DNA from: an uncultured Paracoccaceae bacterium
GTDB taxonomy: Bacteria > Pseudomonadota > Alphaproteobacteria > Rhodobacterales > Rhodobacteraceae
Length of the DNA stretch: 7,283 bases
Reading direction: 5' to 3'
Assembly (NCBI GenBank): GCA_937927885.1
Contig: CALEZJ010000498.1
Location: 1 to 7,283, forward strand
A program made the position numbers and the translations under genes. Positions 1 to 7,035 of the stretch are shown here, in pieces. The notes below the pieces were generated by a model. That model was not told the origin of the DNA and did not search any database. It saw only the letters and a list, made by a program, of their open reading frames with translations. Each line of letters begins with the position of its first letter. Position 1 is the stretch's first letter.

Positions 1-186
1 GTGCTGGGCGGGATCATCGAGGCCAAGTTCCGCACCTCGCTGCCGCGCATCCGGTCGATCTGGGACTGGATCGACCGGCCGGTGGCGCAAGTGCTGTGCG
101 CCATGATCTGCATGGTGCTGGTGTTTCATGTCTGGGCGCTGTGGCGCGGCTGGAAGGGAAAGAAGAATGGATCAATCGCGCATTGA
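1..186 (+). CDS. Probable TctA-type tripartite tricarboxylate transporter permease, C-terminal fragment
   Basis: Only the last 61 residues are in the window and the 5' end is cut off, so the GTG at position 1 is an internal Val codon and not a start. The visible part runs LGGIIEAKFRTSL, then a Trp/Asp-rich linker, then IDRPVAQVL, then one hydrophobic segment (about residues 31-49, AQVLCAMICMVLVFHVWAL) and a basic tail. This pattern of G-x-x-x-E, an R-x-S-L stretch, an R-P just before the last membrane helix and a short basic tail resembles the C-terminus of TctA, the large permease of solute-binding-protein-dependent tripartite transporters in the inner membrane. The stop overlaps the next gene by 20 bases, so the permease is probably co-transcribed with the catabolic genes and may import their substrate. 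A different large permease (such as a TRAP DctM) is possible but fits the tail less well. The assignment rests on a short fragment. Confidence 0.6.
   Translation: MLGGIIEAKFRTSLPRIRSIWDWIDRPVAQVLCAMICMVLVFHVWALWRGWKGKKNGSIAH
152..158 (+). promoter_or_regulatory. Ribosome binding site for the aldehyde dehydrogenase
   Basis: GGAAGGG lies 8 bases before the ATG at 167, within a purine-rich run that reaches the start codon. It favours 167 over the in-frame ATG at 128, which has no such sequence and would add 13 residues that look unlike an aldehyde dehydrogenase N-terminus. The site lies inside the permease coding sequence. Confidence 0.65.
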
Positions 187-1606
187 CGCGCTGGCCGCAG
201 CGCCGGTGGCAGCGCAGGGGTTGTGGATCGGCGGGAAATCGGTGGCGGCGGCTTCGGGCGCGGTGATGGGAGCCGGGCCACAGGACGTCGCCGCGGCGGT
301 CGCCAGCGCGCGGCGGGCCTACGACAACGGCGTGTGGTCGCGCGCGGCACCCGCGCACAGAAAGGCTGTCCTGCACCGCATCGCCGACGCCATAGAGCGC
401 GAGGCACTGGCGCTGGCCGTTCTTGGCGTGCGCGACAACGGGACCGAGATTTCCATGGCGATCAAGGCCGAGCCGGGGTCTGCGGCGGCGACGTTCCGCT
501 ACTACGCCGAGGCATTGGACAAGGTTTACGGCGAGATCGCACCGACCCAAGGCAACGTGCTGGCGATGATCCACCGCGAGCCGGTCGGTGTGGTGGGCGC
601 GATTGTCCCCTGGAACTTTCCGCTGATGATCGGCGCGTGGAAGATCGCCCCGGCGCTGGCGATGGGAAATTCGGTGGTGCTGAAGCCGTCCGAAGTGGCT
701 TCGCTGACCCTGCTACGGCTGGCCGAGATTTGCAGCGAATGCGGGTTGCCGGACGGGGTGCTGAACGTCGTCACCGGGCAGGGGGCCGTCAGCGGCGAGG
801 CACTTGCGCTCAGCATGGATGTCGATGTGCTGGTGTTCACGGGGTCCGGCGGGGTGGGGCGGCGGCTTTTGGAATATTCCGCGCGCTCGAACCTGAAACG
901 CGTCTATCTGGAACTGGGCGGCAAATCGCCCAACATCGTCTTTGCCGATGCCCCCGACCTGCGGCAGGCGGCCAAGGTCAGCGCGGCGGGCATCTTCCGC
1001 AACTCGGGCCAGGTCTGCGTGGCCGGTTCGCGCCTTCTGGTGCAGCGTGACGTGGCGGACGAATTCACGGCGCTGCTGGCCGGGGAAGCCCGCGCGATGA
1101 AAGTCGGCAACCCCCTGAAGCTGGACACCCAGGCCGGGGCGATTTCCTCCGAGGTGCAACTGGCCCGAATCGCGGGAATGGTGGCCGAAGCGGCGCAACA
1201 GGGCGCCGATCTGGTCACCGGCGGCACGCGCATCCTGCCCGAAACCGGCGGTAGCTATTTCGCGCCGACGATCCTGTCTGGGGTCAACCCGAACATGACC
1301 ATCGCGCGCGAGGAGGTCTTTGGCCCCGTGCTGGGCGTGATCCCGTTTGACACCGAGGACGAGGCGCTGACCATCGCCAACGGGACCGATTACGGACTGG
1401 CGGCGGCGGTCTGGACCGGAAACCTGTCGCGCGCGCATCGGATGGTGCGGGGGATCGATGCCGGGGTGGTCCACGTCAACACCTATGGCGGCGCGGACAA
1501 CACCGTGCCGCTGGGCGGGCACCGGCAGTCCGGCAACGGACATGACAAGTCGCTGCATGCGCTCCACAAATACGTCAACCTGAAAACCGCGTGGATCCAA
1601 TTGTGA
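167..1606 (+). CDS. NAD(P)-dependent aldehyde dehydrogenase, PuuC/betaine-aldehyde-dehydrogenase-like
   Basis: This gene encodes a 479-residue cytoplasmic ALDH-superfamily enzyme that oxidises an aldehyde to a carboxylate. Visible landmarks are PWNFP with the oxyanion Asn150, KPSE (Lys173, Glu176) in the cofactor site, FTGSGGVG from about residue 225 in the Rossmann fold, LELGGKSP with the general base Glu249, and NSGQVCVAG with the catalytic Cys284. EEVFGP lies near residues 382-387, and the C-terminus reads SGNGHDKSLHALHKY. The last motif and the flanking sequence resemble E. coli PuuC, which acts on gamma-glutamyl-aminobutyraldehyde. All catalytic residues are present. The N-terminal part looks about 14 residues shorter than PuuC, because the usual xPxTG strand after the IGG motif is missing. 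The start at 167 was chosen for its ribosome binding site; it overlaps the permease by 20 bases. The gene is followed by a GTGA overlap with the PLP enzyme, so its aldehyde probably comes from that enzyme. The exact substrate cannot be read from the sequence. Confidence 0.9.
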   Translation: MDQSRIDALAAAPVAAQGLWIGGKSVAAASGAVMGAGPQDVAAAVASARRAYDNGVWSRAAPAHRKAVLHRIADAIEREALALAVLGVRDNGTEISMAIKAEPGSAAATFRYYAEALDKVYGEIAPTQGNVLAMIHREPVGVVGAIVPWNFPLMIGAWKIAPALAMGNSVVLKPSEVASLTLLRLAEICSECGLPDGVLNVVTGQGAVSGEALALSMDVDVLVFTGSGGVGRRLLEYSARSNLKRVYLELGGKSPNIVFADAPDLRQAAKVSAAGIFRNSGQVCVAGSRLLVQRDVADEFTALLAGEARAMKVGNPLKLDTQAGAISSEVQLARIAGMVAEAAQQGADLVTGGTRILPETGGSYFAPTILSGVNPNMTIAREEVFGPVLGVIPFDTEDEALTIANGTDYGLAAAVWTGNLSRAHRMVRGIDAGVVHVNTYGGADNTVPLGGHRQSGNGHDKSLHALHKYVNLKTAWIQL

Positions 1607-2889
1607 ACGAGACCCTGATCCAAAGACGCGCGCGTCTGCTAGGCCCCAACATGAGCACCTTTTACGACGAGCCCGTGCATCTGGTGCGCGGTCAGGGGGT
1701 GCATCTGTGGGATGCGGACGGGCGGCAGTATCTGGATTGCTACAACAACGTCCCCCATGTCGGGCATTGTCACCCGCGCGTCGTGGCGGCGATCTGCGAA
1801 CAGGCGGGCACGCTGAACACGCACACCCGCTATCTGCACGAGGGGATTCTGGACTATGTCGAGGCGCTGACCGCCACCTTTGACGCCCCCTTCGACACCG
1901 CGCTGCTGTGCTGCACCGGCTCCGAGGCCAACGATGTGGCGCTGCGCATGGCGCAGGCGCTGACCGGGAAAACCGGGGTGATCGCAACCGACCACACCTA
2001 TCACGGCAACACGACCGCCGTGCATCAACTCAGCCGCACCAATGCCCCGCCCGGTGGCTATTGGGACTCGGTCCGCTTCGTGCCCGCGCCGGACAGCTAT
2101 CGCCCCCTTGGCGGAGTCGCCGGGATGCCGCACGCCCACGCCTTTGCCGCCGAAGTGCAGGCGCAGATCGACGCGTTGGAGGCCGCCGGGCACGGGTTTT
2201 CCACCCTCATCCTGTGCCCTTTCTTCGCCAACGAAGGCTTTCCTGACCTGCCACACGGCTGGCTGGACCCGGTGCAGGAGGTTGTGCGCAACGCAGGCGG
2301 CGTCATCATCGCCGACGAGGTGCAGCCGGGTTTTGGCCGGGTCGGCAGCCATTTCTGGGGACACCAGAAGATCGGCCTGCGGCCCGATATCGTGACGATG
2401 GGCAAACCGATGGCAAACGGCCACCCGGTTGCCGCCGTGGTGGCCCCCGCCGAAACGATGCGCGCCTTCCGCGAACGGTTCCGCTATTTCAATACCTTCG
2501 GCGGCAATCCGGTATCCTGCGCCGCCGCCATGGCGACCCTGCGCGTGGTTCAGGACGAGGGGTTGCAACAGAACGCCACCGAGGTGGGCGCCTATGCCGT
2601 CGCCGGGCTGCGTGACCTGGCCAAGCGGCACGAGGCGATTGGCGATGTGCGCGGCGCGGGCCTGTTCTTTGGCGCCGAGATGGTGCTGGACCGCGCCACC
2701 AGGGCACCCGCGACGGCCTATGTGAAACGGCTGGTAAACGGGATGCGGCGGCGCGGGGTGCTGCTGAACTTCCTCGGCATCCATTACAATGTCCTGAAAA
2801 TGCGCCCGCCGATGCCGTTTTCCCGCGCCAATGTCGATCAGGTGATCGACACGCTGGACGCAGTCATGACCGAAACGCCACTGGCATGA
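1603..2889 (+). CDS. Class III PLP enzyme of the AGXT2L type; probable phospho-lyase rather than aminotransferase
   Basis: This gene encodes a 428-residue fold-type I PLP enzyme that automatic pipelines would call an aspartate aminotransferase family protein. Features in order are NNVPHVGHCHP near residue 48, TGSEAND (residues 105-111, phosphate cup), TYHGN with the ring-stacking Tyr133, IADEVQPGFGRVG with Asp238 for the pyridine nitrogen, TMGKPMANGHPVA with the Schiff-base Lys268, and YFNTFGGNPVSC near residues 295-306. NNVxHVGHCHP, the MGKPM-GNGHPVA block, FNT-GGNPVSC and the late NVLKMRPPMPF are close to what I recall of human ETNPPL and PHYKPL. Those enzymes split O-phosphoethanolamine or 5-phosphohydroxylysine into aldehyde, ammonia and phosphate. 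A kinase-like gene follows directly and an aldehyde dehydrogenase precedes it, which fits that chemistry. The GTG at 1603 is preferred over the GTG at 1591 because it forms a 4-base GTGA overlap with the upstream stop. The substrate is unknown, and a true omega-aminotransferase is not excluded. Confidence 0.85.
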   Translation: MNETLIQRRARLLGPNMSTFYDEPVHLVRGQGVHLWDADGRQYLDCYNNVPHVGHCHPRVVAAICEQAGTLNTHTRYLHEGILDYVEALTATFDAPFDTALLCCTGSEANDVALRMAQALTGKTGVIATDHTYHGNTTAVHQLSRTNAPPGGYWDSVRFVPAPDSYRPLGGVAGMPHAHAFAAEVQAQIDALEAAGHGFSTLILCPFFANEGFPDLPHGWLDPVQEVVRNAGGVIIADEVQPGFGRVGSHFWGHQKIGLRPDIVTMGKPMANGHPVAAVVAPAETMRAFRERFRYFNTFGGNPVSCAAAMATLRVVQDEGLQQNATEVGAYAVAGLRDLAKRHEAIGDVRGAGLFFGAEMVLDRATRAPATAYVKRLVNGMRRRGVLLNFLGIHYNVLKMRPPMPFSRANVDQVIDTLDAVMTETPLA

Positions 2890-3809
2890 GCGCGACCGCC
2901 CAAGCCGCCGCCCTGCTCTGGGGCCTTGACCCCGCAAGCCTGTCACCGGTCGCGCGGCGCGAGAACGAGGTCTGGCGGGCCGAGGGTCCGGTGGCGCTGC
3001 GGTTGCACCGGCCCGGCTATCGCACACTGCCCGAATTGCAATCCGAACTCGACTGGATGGCGATGCTCGCCTCTGGCGGCCTGTCGGTCCCGCGCCCCAT
3101 CCCCTCGCGCGCCGGGCGACTGGTGGAACTGGCGGGCGATACGCCGGTCAGCGTGCTGACCTGGATGCCGGGGCGGATGGTGGGCGCGCAGGGGGCGCTG
3201 GACGCAATTGCGGATCGCGCGGAACATATGCGCGCGCTGGGCTCCTTGCTGGCGCGACTGCACGACCTGTCGGATGGCTGGATTCCGCCGCCCGGCTTTA
3301 CCCGTCCCCGTTGGGATCGTGCGGGGCTGCTGGGCCCTGCGCCGCTCTGGGGGCGGTTCTGGGAGAACCCCGATCTGACGCCGGACCAACGCGCGGCTGT
3401 CTTTGCCGCCAGCGCCCGCGCCAACGCCGATCTTGTCGCACGCGAGGGATCGCTGAGTTTCGGCCTGATCCATGCCGATGCGATCACCGAGAACGTGATG
3501 ATCGACGGCGACAGGCTGATGCTGATCGACTTCGACGATGGTGGCTGGGGGTTTCGGGACTTCGACCTGGCCACGGTCCTGATGCGCCAATTGAAGGCAC
3601 CCGATTACCCGATTCTGCGCGCCGCCCTGCTGGCGGGCTATGCCCGCCCCGCCCCCGCGCTGGATCTGATGCTGATGCTGCGCGCACTGACCTATCTGGG
3701 GTGGATCATCCCGCGGATGGGCGAACCCGGCGGCTCTGCCCGCAGCGCCCGCGCGATTGCCACCTCCCTGCCCCTCGTCACTGCCTATCTGGAGACCCCC
3801 GATGCCTGA
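2886..3809 (+). CDS. APH-fold small-molecule kinase (aminoglycoside phosphotransferase / hydroxylysine kinase-like)
   Basis: This gene encodes a 307-residue cytoplasmic protein of the APH/choline kinase-like phosphotransferase superfamily. The N-lobe shows ENEVWRAEGPVALRLHRPGYR (residues 26-46) followed by a helix with ELQSELDWM. The catalytic loop is GLIHADAITEN with His196, Asp198 (catalytic base) and Asn203. The metal-binding segment is LIDFDDGGWGFRDFDLA with Asp215 and Asp217. Together these indicate an active ATP-dependent hydroxyl kinase. The usual strand-3 Lys position appears to be Arg39, as in many APH-family proteins with an LRLHRP motif. It overlaps the PLP gene by ATGA. Next to an AGXT2L-type enzyme, the natural reading is a metabolic kinase that phosphorylates the hydroxyl of an amino alcohol, as hydroxylysine kinase or ethanolamine kinase does, and not a drug-resistance gene. 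Its true substrate (hydroxylysine, ethanolamine, 4-amino-3-hydroxybutyrate or other) is not determined. Confidence 0.85.
   Translation: MSATAQAAALLWGLDPASLSPVARRENEVWRAEGPVALRLHRPGYRTLPELQSELDWMAMLASGGLSVPRPIPSRAGRLVELAGDTPVSVLTWMPGRMVGAQGALDAIADRAEHMRALGSLLARLHDLSDGWIPPPGFTRPRWDRAGLLGPAPLWGRFWENPDLTPDQRAAVFAASARANADLVAREGSLSFGLIHADAITENVMIDGDRLMLIDFDDGGWGFRDFDLATVLMRQLKAPDYPILRAALLAGYARPAPALDLMLMLRALTYLGWIIPRMGEPGGSARSARAIATSLPLVTAYLETPDA
3791..3794 (+). promoter_or_regulatory. Ribosome binding site for the UPF0261 gene
   Basis: GGAG stands 7 bases before the ATG at 3802 and decides that start. The in-frame upstream ATG at 3757 would add 15 Pro-rich residues that are simply a second frame of the kinase gene. 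Confidence 0.65.
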
Positions 3810-5037
3810 CCGCACCATCCTGATCGTCGGAACCTATGACACCAAGCAGGACGAACTGGGATACCTCGCCGAGGTGATCCGCGCGCAGGGCGGCGGCGTG
3901 GTGACAATGGATGTCAGCGTGCTGGGCGACCCGGTCACGCCCACGGATTTCTCGAAACATCAGGTGGCCGAGGCAGGCGGATCGACCATCGCCGAGGCCA
4001 TCGCGGGCGAGGACGAGAACCTTGCCATGCAGATCATGGCGCGCGGAGCGGCGGCGCTGGCGGCGCGGCTTTGCGCTGAGGGGGTATTTCACGGGGTGAT
4101 CGTGCTGGGCGGCTCGATGGGGACAGACCTCGCGCTGGACCTCTGCGCGGCGCTACCGCTGGGCGTGCCGAAATACGTTGTCTCGACGGTCAGTTTCTCG
4201 CCGATGATCCCGCCGCACCGGCTGGCGCCCGATATCCAGATGATCCTCTGGGCCGGGGGGCTTTATGGGCTGAACCCGGTGTGCAAGGCGTCGCTGTCGC
4301 AGGCGGCCGGCGCCGTTCTGGGGGCGGCAAGAGCGGTGGAAAGGCCGCGCGAGGGACGGCCCCTGATCGGCATGACCTCGTTTGGCAAGACGGTGCTGCG
4401 CTACATGGTCAGCCTGAAACCGGCGCTGGAGGCGCGTGGGTTTGATGTGGCAGTGTTCCACGCCACCGGCATGGGCGGCCGCGCGTTCGAGGCGCTGGCG
4501 GCGCAAGGCGCCTTTGCCGCCGTGATGGATTTCGCACCGCAAGAGGTGGGCAACCACATGCTGGGCTCGGCCATCAGCGCCGGACCGGACCGGTTGACGG
4601 CGGCGGGACGCGCGGGCGTGCCGCAGATCGTGTCAATCGGCTGCTATGATCTGGTCGATCTGGTCGGCTGGCATCCCATCCCCGAGGCTTTGCAGGGCCG
4701 CCCTGCTCATGCCCACAACCGGCTGCTGACCTCAGTCGTGATGACCCCGGCTGAGCGCCGCCAGATGGCGCGCACCATGGCCGAGCGTCTAGCCGAGGCG
4801 ACCGGGCCCGTGGTGGTGATCCTGCCGCTGCATGGTGGCAACGAATGGGACCGCCCGGAGGGACCGCTGCATGACGCCGAAGGGCTGGCGGCCTTTGTCG
4901 AGGAATTGCGCGCCGCCTGCCCGCCGAACGCACGGCTGATCGACCTCGACGCCCACATCAACGACGCCGCCTTTGCCGAAGCGGCGCTGGCGGTGGTCGA
5001 CGGATGGATCGAAACCGGTGTGCTGGCGTGCCCGTGA
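3802..5037 (+). CDS. UPF0261 family protein (Tm-1-like ATP-binding domain)
   Basis: This gene encodes a 411-residue soluble protein spanning a full-length UPF0261/Tm-1 N-terminal-type domain. Recognisable blocks are ILIVGTYDTKQDEL (residues 6-19), GGSMGTDLAL (103-112), IGMTSFGKTVLRYM (189-202), VFHATGMGGRAFEALA (218-233), and PLHGGNEWDRPEGPLHDAEG (342-361) in place of the usual C-terminal PxxGxSxxDxPGxPFxDPxA type block. Family knowledge: the plant Tm-1 virus-resistance protein pairs this domain with a TIM-barrel domain and binds ATP, but the biochemical role of the bacterial proteins is unsettled. Here the TIM-barrel half is absent, both fused and as a neighbouring gene inside the window. 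The gene overlaps the kinase by 8 bases and closes the operon, so it probably serves the same catabolic pathway, perhaps in processing an intermediate. That role is inference only. Confidence 0.85.
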   Translation: MPDRTILIVGTYDTKQDELGYLAEVIRAQGGGVVTMDVSVLGDPVTPTDFSKHQVAEAGGSTIAEAIAGEDENLAMQIMARGAAALAARLCAEGVFHGVIVLGGSMGTDLALDLCAALPLGVPKYVVSTVSFSPMIPPHRLAPDIQMILWAGGLYGLNPVCKASLSQAAGAVLGAARAVERPREGRPLIGMTSFGKTVLRYMVSLKPALEARGFDVAVFHATGMGGRAFEALAAQGAFAAVMDFAPQEVGNHMLGSAISAGPDRLTAAGRAGVPQIVSIGCYDLVDLVGWHPIPEALQGRPAHAHNRLLTSVVMTPAERRQMARTMAERLAEATGPVVVILPLHGGNEWDRPEGPLHDAEGLAAFVEELRAACPPNARLIDLDAHINDAAFAEAALAVVDGWIETGVLACP

Positions 5038-5048
5038 CGTGAAAGGCA

Positions 5049-5067
5049 GGGGGTGTCCGGCACCCTC
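5049..5067. terminator. Short hairpin downstream of the UPF0261 gene
   Basis: GGGTG (5051-5055) pairs with CACCC (5061-5065) around a 5-base loop TCCGG. A G-T and a G-C pair extend the stem to 7. It begins 12 bases after the plus-strand stop. No T-run follows, so it may act as an mRNA 3'-end stabiliser or a weak terminator. Confidence 0.35.
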
Positions 5068-5110
5068 CGTGCTTCGCCAAGTCGGTCGCTGAGGACCATC
5101 AGGCGGGGTG

Positions 5111-5135
5111 CGGGAGGGGTGAAAACCCCCTCCCG
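5111..5135. terminator. Strong hairpin, probable bidirectional terminator
   Basis: CGGGAGGGG (5111-5119) is perfectly complementary to CCCCTCCCG (5127-5135), a 9-pair GC-rich stem with the 7-base loop TGAAAAC. It lies 6 bases beyond the end of lpd on the minus strand and about 73 bases past the plus-strand stop, where a shared terminator would be expected. Neither side shows a T-tract, so termination is inferred from position and stem strength only. Confidence 0.5.
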
Positions 5136-5141
5136 TCGGTG

Positions 5142-6530
<1,389 letters not shown>

Positions 6531-6536
6531 GGGGGT

Positions 6537-6540
6537 CTCC
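6537..6540 (-). promoter_or_regulatory. Ribosome binding site for lpdA
   Basis: On the minus strand GGAG lies 6 bases before the ATG at 6530, in the 18-base gap after the MAPEG gene. The gap leaves no room for a separate promoter, so lpdA is read from the upstream transcript or from a promoter inside the MAPEG gene. Confidence 0.65.
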
Positions 6541-6548
6541 GTTGGGCG

Positions 6549-6959
6549 CTAGATCAGCGCCGCGATCAGCATGGTGAGGGTGGCGAGGAAGCCCACGAAC
6601 CAGATCAGCGAACGCCCGGGGGCGAGGCCGAAATAATAGGCCGGAACATAGGCGATGCGGGCGGCAAGAAAGGTCCAGGCGGCGATTTGCGTGATCGTCG
6701 AGGATTTCCCGGCAAGAGTGACCACCAGCACGGCGATGGTGAAAAGGGCCAGTGCCTCGAACATGTTGTTGAAGGCGCGGTAGAGGCGCCCGGCCTTGAC
6801 GCCGAGAAGATCGGCCAAGGGTTTGCCCAGCCGCTGGGGATCGCGGGGCGACATCGTTCTGGCGGGCCCGACATCGAGATTGGCCGCCAGCGACATGAGG
6901 CCGAACTGCAGGCATTGCAGCAACGCGGCGAGGGTAAGGACGAGGAGTTCGGGGGTCAT
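6549..6959 (-). CDS. MAPEG family inner-membrane protein
   Basis: This gene encodes a 136-residue hydrophobic protein with four predicted membrane helices (about residues 4-25, 66-84, 90-110 and 117-136). A polar loop lies between the first two. GRLYRAFNNMFEALALF (residues 57-73), with Arg61, Asn64, Asn65 and Glu68, matches the conserved R-A-x-x-N-x-x-E signature at the second helix of MAPEG proteins (membrane-associated proteins in eicosanoid and glutathione metabolism). Eukaryotic members bind glutathione; the function of this short bacterial branch is not established. It lies between odhB and lpdA, 76 bases after the first and 18 before the second, an arrangement I recall from other Rhodobacteraceae. 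It has only a weak ribosome binding site (GGGAT), so translation may be low. Confidence 0.85.
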   Translation of the reverse strand: MTPELLVLTLAALLQCLQFGLMSLAANLDVGPARTMSPRDPQRLGKPLADLLGVKAGRLYRAFNNMFEALALFTIAVLVVTLAGKSSTITQIAAWTFLAARIAYVPAYYFGLAPGRSLIWFVGFLATLTMLIAALI

Positions 6960-6972
6960 GGCTATCCCGTTT

Positions 6973-6991
6973 GGTGGGGTTGAACCCCACC
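6973..6991. repeat. Palindromic hairpin, copy 1
   Basis: GGTGGGGTT (6973-6981) and AACCCCACC (6983-6991) form a near-perfect palindrome around one G. As RNA this is a 7-pair stem with the loop TTGAA. It lies just upstream of the MAPEG start on the minus strand. Confidence 0.7.
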
Positions 6992-7020
6992 CTACACCAG
7001 CGCTGGCGGCGTAGGGTGGG
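6986..7020. repeat. Outer inverted repeat bridging the two hairpins
   Basis: CCCACCCTAC (6986-6995) is exactly complementary to GTAGGGTGGG (7011-7020), and the spacer contains the palindrome CCAGCGCTGG (6997-7006). This long stem competes with the two flanking hairpins, so the segment could switch between two folds. It resembles the GTAGGGTGGGTT-type intergenic palindromes that are common in proteobacterial genomes. Confidence 0.65.
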
Positions 7021-7033
7021 TTTTCAACCCACC
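7015..7033. repeat. Palindromic hairpin, copy 2
   Basis: GGTGGGTT (7015-7022) pairs with AACCCACC (7026-7033) over a 3-base loop, in the same style as the palindrome at 6973. It begins 2 bases beyond the odhB stop codon, where it could cap the odhB message or act as a partial terminator before the MAPEG gene. Confidence 0.7.
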
Positions 7034-7035
7034 GC

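Larger units (their letters stand above)
5038..5141. other. Intergenic region between convergent operons
   Basis: This 104-base gap separates the stop of the UPF0261 gene from the stop of lpd on the other strand. It carries two GC-rich hairpins, described separately, joined by about 40 bases (5068-5110) in which no gene or recognisable site was seen. The stretch could be part of a dispersed intergenic repeat, but this cannot be tested from one copy. Confidence 0.7.

Noticed and set aside
128..166. Upstream ATG of the aldehyde dehydrogenase frame
   Set aside because: The 13 extra residues are an out-of-frame reading of the permease and lack a ribosome binding site; ATG 167 has one.
1591..1602. 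Alternative GTG start of the PLP enzyme
   Set aside because: It adds only four residues and loses the clean 4-base stop-start overlap. It is not excluded, only less likely.
713..1987. 424-residue open frame on the minus strand
   Set aside because: It is antisense to the dehydrogenase and PLP enzyme genes, has an Arg/Ala/Pro-rich product and no ribosome binding site near its start.
1639..3027. 462-residue open frame on the minus strand
   Set aside because: It is antisense to the PLP enzyme gene, low in complexity and has no motif.
3757..3801. Upstream ATG of the UPF0261 frame
   Set aside because: It would add a Pro-rich extension that is a shadow of the kinase C-terminus; the family begins at the ILIVGTYDTK strand just after ATG 3802.
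6973..7033. CRISPR-like or mobile-element ends
   Set aside because: There are only two similar palindromes, no regularly spaced repeats, no transposase and no target-site duplication.
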